Notes: generated from the sequence alone by a model not told the origin. A stretch of 64,000 nucleotides of DNA from Reticulitermes speratus (GCA_021186555.1 JAJKFL010000006.1:36701478-36765477), one strand, 5' to 3'. Shown: positions 1 through 11,849, counted from the stretch's first letter. Program-made: numbers and translations.

Positions 1-139
1 TATATTTATGTTCACCATAGTGTTCCACGTGGTCCAGACATCTATACGAATCGTTACTTCCCATGATATGGTGTTCGAAGCTTGGTATCCTTTCGATGCC
101 TCAAGCAGTCCTGTTTACGAGTTGATAATGCTTTCACAG
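1..139 (+). CDS. OR-A exon 2 (3' part)
   Basis: Codons begin at base 2 and run to CAG|GTATGT at 139/140. Encodes the third membrane helix and the following loop (SHDMVFEAWYPFDA), matching OR-B exon 2 with seven substitutions. The open frame continues past 139 only as intron read-through. Confidence 0.9.
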
Positions 140-2690
140 GTATGTAATAGTATTGGATTCGGAATATTGGTGAAAAATGCTTACATTAAATGGAATGCGA
201 CAGACCTACAAATAATCAACATTTAATTGTATAACTATAACTGCATACATGTGAAGAAATAAGGTAAACATGTCACGTTACATGCCAACCAGGCATTAAG
301 GGGAGGCAGAGGTACACCTCTAACCATTCTCGACCTTGGCAGTAGAAGTTGGAGGGTGGTCAGCTTCACGCTTCGGCCGCTTTACCGTGGGAAATAAACC
401 CGGTATCCATTGTACAGGGAACTGCGTGAGCCTTGGTGCCGGTCTGGATGTGTCCGGAAGATTACTTCTCTCTGGGATTCGAAGACCTGGTCCTCCAACC
501 CGCAGTGAGCATCTATACCTACTAGGATATCCCGGCCGCCATGTAAAGCTATAGGCCTACAAGTTAACACCCAATTAGTGGCATAAGTCTTTATTCGTGT
601 ATGATGGAAATGCTGCTCTCAGAATTTCTTCAGAACTGTTCTAAGTTGAAGATAAGAAAAATTTCACTTGCTTGATATTAACCTGTATGGTATATTCAAT
701 GATAATTGTTGAAACGCGTGATTACTTTTTAAGCCACGATTATTATTTTAAAAATAGTTTTCTACCTTACTTTCAGCATTTCTTTACCTTCTGCATAAAT
801 ATGTTTAGAAACAAAAGTGTAATATTTTCCTCTAACATAGACATATGTAAGTGTTGCAGAGCTCTTCAAACACATTTTAGGCTACATTTTTAAGAACCTT
901 ATTTTCTATTAATCATCAAATGTTGTAAAATCATGCATTAAAATATCTTACATCCTTGTTAACCTGACCACTTAGCACAATTTTCCGTTCCACGATTCTC
1001 TAAAATTCGTCGAGAAATTAAGCACATGTTCTTCCGCATTTCTCCATGTAAGGCTCCACTGCAGCCCGCATAATTGAGAATTCTTAAAGCTCATTGTATA
1101 GCAAATAATTTGATTCGTGGCTTTTTCAGCGTCTTATAAATAAATTGGATAGTTTTCACCATACCTACGTGGGCATTCCAGGGATTCTAATTACCCACTA
1201 ATACTTACTCATTAACTGCCACGTACTGCAAAATACAAATAGGCTTCGTGCCAAGTATATCATGTGCAGGTTCCATCGTGTTTTCAATTCCGTCACTTTG
1301 AGAAGGCAGATCTTAAATAAACCTTTGCAGTGTGCATTCATTGAGAAATCTTCACTGACAAGATGAGTCTTGAGCAAAATAAAGAAAGACACTGCAATTT
1401 AAACACGTAAAAGTAAATCCTCTTGAAGGGAATATACTGAGATTCAGGGATCTACACTAATGTTGTAGTGAAAATAAGAAACATATATTTTATTTAGCAT
1501 TAATTAACTAAAATCTAGTTCTCTTTCTTCATTCAGTTTATCGCATCAATACAATATACGTCCATTTTTTTCGGCTTCACGATCCTATACGCCGTGATGG
1601 CTTGCGTCGCTTGCAGTCAGCTGGAGAAGCTTACAGCGAAAATCTACGACATAAACCAGAAGCGCTTCACGTCAGAAGATGACGCAGTAAGGGAGGGTGA
1701 AATTCAGAAAAGACTTAATGAATGTGTCCAACACCACCAACTTATTATGCGGTATGTATATTTTTTTTCTTTCCTATGGCTCGACAGCCCTATATGGGCC
1801 TGGGCCTCCTCATTTCGTCGAGGTTTCATGATCACACACATTTGAGACCCACCACAGTCGGTAGGACTCCTCCGGACGAGGGACCAGCTCGTCGCAGAGA
1901 CCTCTACCTGACTTCAAACAACACTCACAAGAGACAGACATCCTGCCCCCCGGTGGGATTCGAACCCACGATCCTAGTAAGCGAGCGGCCGAAGACCCAC
2001 GCCTTAGACCGCACGGCCACTGGGATCGGCGCGGTATATATATACCCCTATATTATCAACAACATTAAGAAAATAGTATTGTTTTTTAATTTCACATCCG
2101 TCATCACTCTACAGCCGGACCAATCGCGTGACTGCAGGCAGCTTAGCGATGGCCGCTGTTCCACTTTGCCGTTAAGTGGGAGTCCAAGCATTTTAGTCCA
2201 ATGTATTCAGTTAATATTAGGTTCTTCCTAATCACTTCTACGTAAGATGTTGGAAATAATTTCCTTCGGTTGCCAGACAAGCGTCACAACTAACAATAAC
2301 ATTGTTAGCAGCACGTAGAAGATTTGCAGGTGAATTTAAAAACATTCTATCCATCTTGACCTTCATTTGTGCAAAAATTCCGTAAGTCAAATGAAGGAAT
2401 ATCGTTATTAGAAGAACTTACTTATTTTATGACGTGCTATCAACAGAATTCGGCTCAGTTACAAAGCCATCATTAGTCCAAATCAAGACCTACAAATAAA
2501 ATGAGTACCAATTTAAATACAGACAAGAAAAACAAGATAACATGGTACAAATAACTCAATAATTTTCCGTATGCACAATAAATTAAAAAAACATTAAATA
2601 AAACATTTTTTATAATATATAGACCTTGCATCTTCTCACTTGTTATTACGTTTATGGAATTAAAAGTTTAAATAGGCATATATCCGAAAA

Positions 2691-2726
<36 letters not shown>

Positions 2727-5700
2727 GGCCACAACATTCATGTAATTCTTCACATGGCCTGACGTTGGCTTTGTAACTGAGCAGAAACACGAAACGTCAT
2801 CATGATATCAACGATTCGTGTTGCCTGCTCTAGGCCTTTATTTGATACACTGTAAGAACTATAGGCCATTTTTATCTTTTCTTTTATACTACCTTCAGTG
2901 CAGGGAATGAATATTTTACATAATACATAATTACATGATACATAATTTTAAGTAACACATATTTTAGGCCTGCCCCTATTAATCCCCACAATTTTGAAGC
3001 GATCGTATTGGTTCAGATGTGTCGCAACAGGAGAGCCACAATCTCCTGTTTATTTGTATGTCGTAAAACTGTCTGCAACCAACGCATAGAATTATTTCCT
3101 CTGTCAGCCGTTACACTGACACGGTGAAAAAGTCATAGGTACTCTCGTAATCGGAGAGGTGATCACGAATACTTGACAGAATATGTGTTAAAACATAGGT
3201 GTGAATTTATGGTCTCTGAAAATATCGAGCCTAATAATGATAGTTGCTCTCATAGCACACCGTACACCAATTAACAACATGAAATGACACATCGAATATT
3301 TAGTTCTGAGAAGTTACGTAGCCACTTAGATGAAATTAATTTTCGCAGCCAAACATTCTCCATCGTGCATCCCGTGACGTTACCAGCTCACAAAATTCAC
3401 TCTTGGTTTAAGATCTGTATCGTAGAAATTGTCAACCACAGTCCATGAACAAGAGTGAATCAAATGCGGCAGTTTAGTAGCATTTCGTTCTGATGACGCA
3501 GACACGCCCGCTTCCTGTGCAGGTCAAGCCGCAGTCTTCTTCGAGACTCTCCAATGTGAAATGAATTTTGTCCAGTTCTTCCTCGGCACGTGTGTTCTGC
3601 CTTAGCCTAAGCGTAAACTTACACCTAATTAGATGCAGCTATTAAAAAGTTGCTGATGGTGGCACGTTCAACTGAAATGTTGCGTGTGTTTAGATTTTCT
3701 TTTTGTTACTTCAGTACATAATAATCATTAATGAGGCAGCATGTCTCCGTGCTCTACTGCTTACTGTAAGGAAATTTAGCAACAAAAAGTGATATTAAGT
3801 ACGTTCAGTACTCAGGCAGACATTAAGGAAACAATTTTTAAAAAAAATACTGGGATTAAGTTATCATCTAGAAAAGTTTTTACAATTTCTGAATTAGTAT
3901 CGAAGAAAAGCGAAGTCGTTTGCATGCCAGGAAGGCATATTTGGAAGAAGAAATAATCTTCTGGCTCCAGTCACTCTTAACCTGGTCACTAAACGGAGGT
4001 GACAGGTCAGCTCCACACTCCGGTCGCTTTATATCGGAGAAAGAACTACCGATTCCCTTGGACTAAAAGGCTGGGTGGGCTCCAGAGCCAGTCTGGACGC
4101 TTTCGGGTGAAGAAAATATTTTGCCCCTACCGCAAATCGAACCATGATCCCTTGGTCGTCCATCCCACAGCCTAGTCATTTCAGTGACTAAGCTACCACG
4201 TATTATAGTGGGTATCGATATTTCGATTGGCTCTAACACTAAGTAACAAAACATTCCCGCAAAAGGTTTTATTTCAGACATCATTTTATTTCAATGGAAA
4301 TTAAAAGAGTAAGGCCTACTTTCTTCAATTGAATTTCTTGCCCAAACCGTTTTCACGTGTTTGTAAATTGTTTTCCTGTTTGCAGCGAATATCAAGAAAT
4401 ATTCTTCTGAATTCACGCCTACGTGTCTCACAGTTTAATAACTTCTGTATAATTTCAGGTACATGCGGGCCTTAGAAGACACAATGAACTTCACACTTTG
4501 CGGTCTGTTCCTGATGCTGTCCATCACAATGTGTTTTCTCGCCTTCTCCGCTGCCATGGTAAAATACCGTTAATAACGATGTCCTATACTTATGTAAAGT
4601 ACACCACTCCTTTGTTCATAACTCATGCATATTTTAGTTCGAACAAGCGAACTCCAGCAATCACATTTCTTCAAGTGAGTACTAAACTTTACTCAGGAGT
4701 AAAGTTTTGGCCTTGAGAGCGTGGGTCGGGTTCCCTTTATCCTGAACAAAATATGAGCATAAACATATCACTGGTGTCAAATCATAAGTGTCCAAGTCGT
4801 ATTGCTGAGTAACCAGCATTAACATACGTTCATGGGAAGTTTGAATTATTCAATGCTCATTATCCGCCATATATTATTTATTTATTTATATATTTATTTA
4901 TATTTTTCAGTGTAGAAATGTACGGAATCAAGAAGATTTATCACGGTAGATATACCTGTGCTCGGTTTTCAATTTCTCATAAAGGTAAAGAAACTAACAA
5001 ACCAAACTTATGAAACCACTCCCAATCTAATTCCCTTTAGCAGGGCCGACTAACTCGTAAGTCTATCGAAATTTAAGCAGCTGCTCAGGAACCCACCCTT
5101 CGGGACAGGGGCAAAATATTTATTGTATTTAAGGCTTCGAGTGAAATATATTTTGAATATATGTTCTAAATACAATGTCAGTTTACGAGCACGAATACGT
5201 GTGACTCTCAAATTTACTTTTGTCTTGAGCATAGAAATGCCATAAATCGTCTCTCTCTTCTTCAAGAAATAGTTTCAACATATACGAATACTATGACACA
5301 AAAATCAGCAAACAGGAAAAACACACCACACCTTTAATTTCGGTGATAAACTTTGTGTACATAATATGTACTTCATTCTGCTGTTTTTATGCGCACTACA
5401 AGACACCAGTTGTGACTTCCGATTTCATTTCTCATACACTTTCCTCCATAAATTTCTCAGGCTTACATTATTTAGAACAACTTCCTTAAAAGACGAAGTC
5501 CTTCAGCATAGGAAGTAAATTAAAGCAACAGGTCGACAGCATTAAATATCCAGATCTGACGACAAATTATCACCTAAGTAGGCCTAATCAATCTAAATAT
5601 GGTGCAAAGAAATTTTACAAACACGATAACTGTTACTATACGTACAGGCCTCCGGAACCTTAAACTGCACCACGCAGACGGCTAGCACACTCAACACTAG

Positions 5701-8700
5701 TTCTCTTTTACAGAGTTTGGAAGACCGTACTGATCTAGCACAGGCACTGTACGCCTACGGTTCGCTGTTGGGGTGTGCGTTTGCATTCTGCAGTCTTGGG
5801 ACAGAGCTGTCGGAACAAGTAAGGGACAAGTGTGCAGCATCGTGTGCTAATTACATTCTTAAATCTGTAGCATATCTGGCACAATTGCACGCTGACTGTT
5901 CCAGGCGGAGAGCGTCAGAGACGCGGTCTGGAGCTGCGACTGGGTAGGAACACCTGTGCCATTCCAGCGCTGTCTGGTCTTCATCATGGCCACAGCTAAC
6001 AAGGAGTTCACACTGACAGCTGGGAAATTTGTTCCGGTGTGCAAAAAGACCATGATGAATGTAAGATTAATTTTGTGTCTTGCGTGAAGCAGTTACGATA
6101 TGTGACATTCCCTTTATTATATGGGTCTTCAACCCGTGGCCCGCGAGTGTGTATTATGTGGATCGCGGGCACATTTTATAATTACGTACATGCTATAAAA
6201 ATTACACGATTACTTAGGTGCGTAGGTATTTCCACATGCGGCCCACAAACCTGCCCACAATAGTGGTTACGGCACTTTGCCATATAAAGTTTTGACACAA
6301 ATGATTTTAAAGTTAAAACAAGTCACTTTCATCACACGCGTTCCACCGAACATTTTACGTCTCATATTGTGTATGTGGCTGTATAACTACTTACATTCGA
6401 CTGTTCTTTAAACAAACGTGGAATTATGGCTGCATTCAGTAGGATTACGCTCTTATAAATCCTAAGGTTTGAAGCCTTTTCGAATAATAGATGCAATTAA
6501 TTCTTCTCGGGGGATCAACTTATTAATATGGGATGGTCTTACAAAGTTTTTAAAAATATCTCACCTTGAAGACAGATTCTGAGATATTCTCCGAAACGAA
6601 GGTAATTCATTCCACGTCGTTACGCTTGATCGCCTGAGATGAGGATCATCACCTACAGGCTGCTACCTTGACCGTGCAATTTGTGAAGCAGTGGTGTCTT
6701 TCGACGCCGAAACGAGCATTTGATATCTGTATGTTCTTGGACTCACAGACATACCGATTTTAGGGGACTTTGTCATGAATTTCAGAGATACGCAGTGTCA
6801 TGACAGATACTGTAATATATATATTTATTTATAAAATACATTTCACTCTATAACATGGCATTTAGAGTAGACGTGTAGATCTACCCAGTCTGAATCTCGA
6901 CACTAAATGGGGGGGTGGATGTTCAAGGCCATGCCTCTGCTGCTTTACCCTCAGAAAAAAGCACAGGTATACCCAATATATTCCTGACGTCATATCGTGT
7001 CAAAAACATCATACCATCACGAGTCCTATTATGTATATTACATATATTTTAAATGTTATATATAATAGGACTACATATTTACATGTGTGTACATGTGTAT
7101 ATATATTTTTCACTATATATTACGTATATTCATATACGTAGTCGGTATAGTGACTCACTAGGGGCTGCACGGTTTGGAGATCGAATCTCGGTTGGGGCGA
7201 GTTTATGCGCGCCGTCCACATCGGTCCTGAGGCACACCGCCCTCAGGAGAATGCGTACCGGGGTAAAGCGACCGAAGCGTGGTACTGATCACCCATCTCC
7301 TTCTTGTGAGGGGTTGGGATTGTGTAAGAGTTATACATCTGGCTCCCCTCTGTGCCCGCATAGGCAAGTTTCGGGGTGACTTTTACGCCAACTTATATAT
7401 ATATACAGGAATACATACATACGCACACACATACATGCGCACATGCATACCTGCACATATGAACGCATTAGTACATACACATATATACATATGCATACAT
7501 ACATACTTACAAACATGCATACATGCATGCATTCATACATACTCGTACGTACATACATACATGCATACATATACATACGTACATACATATATACATACAT
7601 ATATACATACGTACATACATACATACACACATATACATACGTACATACATATATACACACATAAATATATATAAACATACGTACATATATACATACATAC
7701 GTACGTATACTATATACATATATACTTTTCAGGAAGCGAATACGACGAAACGAGAGGAGGCCTTCCTGATTGTTTATCATCACGCTTCGTTACCAAAATA
7801 ACTGCATTTGACAACAATTCACTTAGCGGTTCTCGAGTTGCTATGTGCTTAGTTACGGACGGACGGCATTTTAACATGTGCTCCGCTATGATGGGTATGC
7901 GTCTAAAATCAACCGTCACTGGGGGTAGGATGCCCTGTGAATAATAATGACAGATTGGGTAAGGGATTCAATAGGACAGGACAGAAAACTTCTCAACCAA
8001 TTGTACTTGTGGTGGTTGCTAGCAGGTTTCTTTTACAAGAAATAACGCAGTAACTTCCACTCAGCTTATTTATTATTACTTCAGCACATATACAGGATCT
8101 CGAGCGAGATCGTTCGTTATGAGTTTGCTGCCCGCACAGAGTGCGCTCGTACAGAGATGCCTTGAAGGGAGAAGCGGCGCGTACGGGAAGTCATGACCAG
8201 TGCGCTGCTTGGCTGCTGTTATGAATGAAAGCGGAAAGAGTACCGCTAGTGGTGTACTGTGCGCAGGTTAAGCGTCAGACGACGGCTTTACTCCTTTGGC
8301 TTTCTGCTCTACTCCTTTGGGATGTCTGCTCTAATCCTTTGGTGATGACCGAATGAAGTTTGGAGCTTTTGGCCCTGTATTCATATGGGTCAGAGCCGGA
8401 CTGCCTGTGTTGTGATTGGCTGATTTAGTAGGTGGGCCCGCCCAGTGCTGGGCGGATCTCTAGTTCAGGCACGGGCCGTTGAGAGCGTTGTAGTCATGCT
8501 GTTGCGGGAAACGGCGCGGTGTACCGTGCTCTCTAGTGTGGGTGTTCCCACATACTAAATTCGTGCAAAAGGCTGACATATAAATAATTGCAGAAGTAAG
8601 GGATGCTGCCCCAATGCAGGAACGAAATGTACATTTCCTCATCACACCAAAATGACAAGACTGCAGTGAACGTACAAATGCTTGTCTACTTGCAACCGTC

Positions 8701-9647
8701 TTCACGGAACAGAGAATCATCATCGTGCATGGTGGTGACGAGAATTGCTCCATTTCAAACGCTTTAGCATGTTTCACATCGTGTAATTGTAAACACGGAA
8801 ACGATAACTATTAAAAGACAGGCAATGTAGGCCTACAAATAAAAAAATTGTCGTGTTTAGCGTAACAATTTTTGCAATGGAAAGGCAACAATGACTTTCT
8901 GTAAATTTTTTAGATACATGTCACTGTCGACAATATAGATATATTCGATGTTGAACAACAATGCTTTTATGGCGCATTTATTTCGCCTACAAATATAAAA
9001 AGTACTCGGGTCTTCTTGCAAAGCGAACGATATTTTTGTCATGTTTTAAACAAGTTAACACTTACTCGACAGATTTCATAAAAGTCCCCAATGAAAAAGT
9101 TCAGGAAATCCGTCAAAGTGGGATAGCGCTGATACAAGCGGACAGACAGACGGATGAACGGAGGGACATGACGAAGCTAACAGGCGCTTCTCCAGACTAC
9201 GCGAACGCTCCAAAAATGGTACCGGATTTAATAACTCATTGTGTTCCATTACCGTAAGGGCCAGGTCAATGCGGCTATTAAGTCTGCAACTTGAAACAGT
9301 CAAACGAAATCACAGCAGTCCAGCTAATCTTTCAGTTACATGCCCGAACCGTATTCGAGGTACGCACGACTCAAACCAAACAAAATTGATCCTTTGATTT
9401 CTGAACCTGGACACCCCAAATTTCTTTTGCCGAACATATCACCCAAATATTATCCCGAACATACCGATATGGGCAAATGTACATAAAGCAGGGTTTCCGT
9501 GTTGCGTTACTATCTTATTACGGTAACGTTAACGGTTCTTAGACTGTGTTTTCTCTCTGTTTACAGATGATGAATCAGTCAGCGTCCTTCTTCATGTTTC
9601 TTCTCACAATGAAGGATAATACCAGTCGTCAAAATGGCACAGACTAA
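1..9647 (+). CDS. OR-A: odorant receptor, 7tm_6 family, 5'-truncated by window edge
   Basis: Insect odorant receptors are membrane proteins of olfactory neurons; a tuning receptor of this type pairs with the Orco coreceptor to form a ligand-gated cation channel. Six exons are visible: 1-139 (partial), 1537-1751, 4459-4558, 5714-5818, 5905-6060 and 9567-9647, all with AG acceptors and GT donors and in one continuous frame of about 263 codons ending in TAA. The C-terminal third has the family layout: a hydrophobic helix with GTELSEQ, then the W-x-C-D-W region, FIMATANKEFTLTAGKF, and a final SFFMFL helix. The family assignment is by pattern recognition. Exon 1 and the first half of exon 2 lie upstream of the window; by comparison with OR-B and OR-C the start codon should be about 1.7-2.1 kb to the left. 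No frame break is visible, but a SINE sits just inside intron 3. It is the most diverged of the three copies (about 91% identical to OR-B over the shared exons). Confidence 0.9.
140..1536 (+). other. OR-A intron 2
   Basis: Contains one tRNA-derived SINE fragment at 299-541. The remainder aligns with intron 2 of OR-B (21597-22930) and OR-C (42364-43756) and shows no further gene or recognisable element. Confidence 0.7.
299..541 (-). mobile_element. tRNA-derived SINE, family B
   Basis: Read on the minus strand it starts with a tRNA-like head (GGGATATCCTAGTAGGTATA, an A-box-like stretch), followed by a B-box-like CTTCGAATCCC and a tail with GTAAAGCGGCC and GAGAATGG words. The same arrangement occurs at several other sites in the window. 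Present in the same intron of all three receptors, so it predates the duplications. Confidence 0.65.
1537..1751 (+). CDS. OR-A exon 3
   Basis: Acceptor ATTCAG|TTT; donor ATGCG|GTATGT, phase 2. Encodes the fourth membrane helix and the charged second intracellular loop (TSEDDAVREGEIQKRL). The OR-B and OR-C loops read DDSVREGDIQ. A SINE begins nine bases after the donor. Confidence 0.9.
1761..2030 (-). mobile_element. tRNA-derived SINE, family A, with target-site duplication
   Basis: Absent from the same site in OR-B and OR-C. The minus strand reads a tRNA-Ser/Leu-like head with an A box (TGGCCGTGCGGTCTAAGGCG) and B box (GGGTTCGAATCCC), then a body ending in an A-run (T8 at 1761-1768 on the plus strand). 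It is flanked by GCGGTATGTATA (1749-1760) and GCGGTATATATA (2031-2042), a 12-bp target-site duplication with one mismatch. Related copies lie at 33971 and 56797. Confidence 0.85.
2691..2726. repeat. (ATT)n microsatellite
   Basis: Twelve uninterrupted trinucleotides in intron 3. The orthologous tracts in OR-B (23814-23850) and OR-C (44652-44679) are interrupted or shorter. Confidence 0.9.
3984..4200 (-). mobile_element. tRNA-derived SINE, family B (intron 3 copy)
   Basis: The minus strand reads GTAGCTTAGTCACTGA, a B-box-like GGTTCGATTTG and the family B body (CACCCGAAAGCGTCCAGACT). It is shared with OR-B at 25235-25455; OR-C keeps only the first about 60 bases of the tRNA-like end (45592-45650). 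Confidence 0.65.
4459..4558 (+). CDS. OR-A exon 4
   Basis: Acceptor TTTCAG|GTAC, donor ATG|GTAAAA. Its first base completes the Arg codon split by intron 3. Encodes YMRALEDTMNFTLCG and the hydrophobic fifth helix. F and M replace two L residues found in both other copies. Confidence 0.9.
4559..5713 (+). other. OR-A intron 4
   Basis: Nothing beyond sequence shared with the other receptors. A stretch at about 5040-5280 (with CAGGAACCCACCCTTCGGGA) is well kept in all three units, but no element ends or coding frame could be defined. Confidence 0.55.
5714..5818 (+). CDS. OR-A exon 5
   Basis: Acceptor TTTTACAG|AGT, donor CAA|GTAAGG; 35 codons, phase 0 at both ends. Sixth helix with LGCAFAFCSLGTELSEQ. 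The local stretch AYGSLLG replaces VYGLMLG of the other copies. Only 86 bases of intron separate it from exon 6. Confidence 0.9.
5905..6060 (+). CDS. OR-A exon 6
   Basis: Acceptor TTCCAG|GCG, donor AAT|GTAAGA; 52 codons. Carries the conserved C-terminal OR signature (VRDAVWSCDWVGTPVPFQ, then TANKEFTLTAGKF). Has CKKT where the other copies have CNKT. Confidence 0.92.
6848..6985 (-). mobile_element. SINE family B, tail part only
   Basis: Matches the tail of the complete family B copy at 48495-48765 (GGCATTTA, GCTTTACCCTCAG words on the plus strand). The tRNA-like head is missing. Confidence 0.5.
7138..7385 (+). mobile_element. tRNA-derived SINE, family B, forward
   Basis: Begins CGTAGTCGGTATAGTGACTC (A-box-like) with GAGATCGAATCTC as B box, then a GC-rich body. 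The counterpart in OR-C is at 48943-49203; OR-B lost this segment. Confidence 0.65.
7390..7720. repeat. Compound (TACA)n / (CATA)n tetranucleotide tract
   Basis: About 330 bp of TACATACA interspersed with TACGTACA and CATATATACA variants. OR-C has only a short ATACATAC remnant at about 49400-49440, so the tract expanded in unit 1. Long overlapping Tyr/Thr/His and Met/Tyr/Val frames on both strands are artefacts of the repeat. Confidence 0.95.
8002..8552 (-). mobile_element. Possible solo LTR, private to unit 1
   Basis: The matching place in OR-C (about 49705-49735) lacks this roughly 550 bp. On the minus strand it begins TGTGGGAACACCC, ends CCACCACAAGTACA and has AATAAATAAGCTGAG near the end, as LTRs do. 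No target-site duplication could be seen, and some 15 bases at the target seem to have been replaced. An internal triplet of a CTCCTTTGG-containing word lies at about 8289-8343. Confidence 0.4.
9567..9647 (+). CDS. OR-A exon 7 (last coding exon)
   Basis: Acceptor TTTACAG|ATG; 26 codons then TAA. MMNQSASFFMFLLTMKD is the terminal helix; the tail TSRQNGTD ends the protein. The spacing from AGKF to SFF (23 residues) matches the usual OR C-terminus, which supports this acceptor. Confidence 0.9.
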   Translation: MMNQSASFFMFLLTMKDNTSRQNGTD

Positions 9648-9764
9648 CACATGCTGCAGTTTGACAAAATATTCTCCCCACAGTAAATTATTTTCGCTTA
9701 TTTCATGCTGATTTTAAAGCCCAAACTATGCTTCTATCATTTATTTATCATGTAATGACATGGC

Positions 9765-9770
9765 AATAAA
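9765..9770 (+). promoter_or_regulatory. Candidate poly(A) signal of OR-A
   Basis: AATAAA 118 bases after the stop codon. It is not conserved at the same place in OR-B or OR-C, whose nearest AATAAA words are at 29036 and 51479. Confidence 0.35.
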
Positions 9771-10949
9771 ACAAGTACGTGTCTGAGATTTCAGTTCTCC
9801 ACAAACCTAGCAGATGTGCAAAATAAGCAATATATACTTTAATATTTTGTCATTTTTAATACTGCTCAAACTTCTTACCAAACAGAAGGATTTACATCTT
9901 TTAAACATCTGCTTCCTTCTTTTACAAAATCAAACTTTGACATCAGTTTCATGTTTTCGTGTACTCCGTGCACTTTGTGAATTAACTACTCACATAACAG
10001 GGAGGTTGCCTCTTAGTCCATCTGTCGTTTAGTTTGGAGCGCTAACTTACTGGGCGCATTTCCATAGAACCTGGCATTGTGTTACACAGCAATATACATA
10101 CAGCTCAGGCAGGACTTTAAAATATTAAGTTATGGGAAATAGTAAAATATAGAGCTTCATTAAAACCCACATATACCATTTAGCGAATTATCATCACTGA
10201 CCACGGACTACCATATTTCATTTCTATAGTTTTGTGATGATAGTGTCTTCTTTTGGACTCTATCGTCTAATGTACAGTTGGAACGTACATCTTCAAAATC
10301 CACCTCCTTTTCCGTCCTCAGGTGACGGATCGGGAGATGCACCTACTCTGGTGAACACCTTAAACAAGGCACTCTGTCACTGGACATCAAAAACGTTGTA
10401 TTCATCTGTGCAATAAATGACAGAGAAAGTACAAAATAGAGTTTCTGAGTGACATACGTTTACAGTTCAATAAAAATTCTTAACGCCTTGTGAAGAGAAA
10501 TGTGTCGAAAAAGTCAAACAACTGATGGAAAATGTAATGGAATGTTATTTGCTCCATTAAAACAGTTCCTTAAAAGTGAAGTTAAACAAATTTGTCACAA
10601 TATTCCTTTCTTCTTTCTATCTCCGTCTAAAGGAAAAACACTCGCTTGCGAACCGTAAATATTGTTTTCGAATTTTTTTGATTTGTATCCAGGTTTGTTA
10701 ACAGCAATATTAGCTATTTAATATCCACGGTTTTCAAGTTGTGCGAGTATGAAACATGGAGTATTTATGTATAACTTAACACATGCAGGCCATTTTCTGT
10801 CAGTCTTATTTGCGTAATTCAGATTTAGAATACAACAAAACGCAATTTAATTTGTAGTCTAGCTTGTGTGGGTGGTCATATGAAGGAAACTTAGATTAGT
10901 TACATTTATACTGCTTACATTTGTAAAAACTTTGGGTATTGCTATTACT

Positions 10950-11033
10950 GATATTACAACAAAAACAACAACTACTACTACTACTACTACTATTACTACT
11001 ACCAGCACCACCACCAACAACAACAACAACACA
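10950..11033. repeat. (ACT)n/(ACC)n/(ACA)n trinucleotide tract
   Basis: Mixed trinucleotide microsatellite; equivalent tracts are at 30160-30268 and 52601-52700 with different repeat numbers. The poly-Leu and poly-Ser frames it yields are not genes. Confidence 0.9.
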
Positions 11034-11849
11034 CAATCGCAAATTTTTAATATGCAGGTTCAAAGTGTTAATATATATTGCCAACAAACAGGAAATTAAG
11101 TTGGTCTGTTGCTTTAACAAATTCCTTTTCTTACGTTCTGGAATGTTTCAGACATCATGAGTCACGCATTCTTCGGCGGAATGTCACCACACAAAGTTTT
11201 AGAATTACAGTGTCGCTCAGACCGCATACGTTCGTCCTCCAGCCATGTTGTTAAAATCGGATTTTGAAATAAACGCTAGAATCAGCTATTACCAATCATA
11301 TCGTTCTTACCAAATTTTGTCAAAGCCATTCAAGTGATTCAAAAATTTAAAGCGAGGCACATAGACAGATAGGAATATCATAAGCCAAGTTTCCCCTTTC
11401 AGAATTAAATCAGGCTAAAACAATAGCACAGAAAAAGTAGACAGTGAATGAAACCACTGACAGCCATAATAAAAACATCCACATCAACAAACACTTCAAC
11501 ACACAACCTAATTCCTTAAAGGCAAAGAAGAAATCTGGATACTTATTTTTTTAATTTCGTATGCAGCCATCTCCATACAACCATTTTGTGTTACTTAAAG
11601 AGTAACTTGTGCTTACTTTAACGTGAGCAGTGGCCGTGGTTCCCCTAAGCCCCAAATGGTAAAACATAAAAATACACCTGTCACTTTTCTCGTATCAATA
11701 TCGGTCTACCAATAGGCGACATGAAATAATCATAACAGACCAAACCACAGACTTCCTAACGATATTAACTTACGTAGATGGACATGAGAGATCACGAAAC
11801 AATTGGAGAAAGGAGAAGTAAAAAAACCACCTTAGAATTTAACACTCTG

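Larger units (their letters stand above)
1752..4458 (+). other. OR-A intron 3
   Basis: Holds a family A SINE directly after the donor (1761-2030), an (ATT)n microsatellite (2691-2726) and a family B SINE (3984-4200). The rest is shared with the other two receptors. No exon-like ORF is supported. Confidence 0.7.
6061..9566 (+). other. OR-A intron 6
   Basis: About 3.5 kb, made largely of repeats: a family B SINE tail (6848-6985), a forward family B SINE (7138-7385), a tetranucleotide tract (7390-7720) and an LTR-like insertion (8002-8552). The area from 8800 to 9300 is related to 50040-50480 in OR-C and ends with a GACAGACAGACGG motif. No exon was found. Confidence 0.6.
9648..11849. other. Unit 1 intergenic tract, proximal part
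   Basis: Corresponds to 28873-31170 and 51316-53605. Contains the (ACT)n/(CAA)n microsatellite. No ORF is consistent between units and no protein family was recognised. After about 11770 it parts from the other units, which continue into a block absent here. Confidence 0.6.

Noticed and set aside
1960..2030. Possible tRNA-Ser/Leu gene on the minus strand
   Set aside because: Both boxes are present, but the sequence continues into a SINE body with an A-rich end and a target-site duplication, and cloverleaf arms do not close well. It is a SINE head.
5717..5947. Single ORF of 76 codons covering OR-A exon 5 and beyond
   Set aside because: It reads through the GTAAGG donor at 5819; the spliced frame with exon 6 fits the receptor family and recurs in all copies.
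7279..7801. Several overlapping ORFs of 70-150 codons rich in Tyr, Thr, His or Met, Val
   Set aside because: They are translations of the TACA/CATA repeat on both strands.
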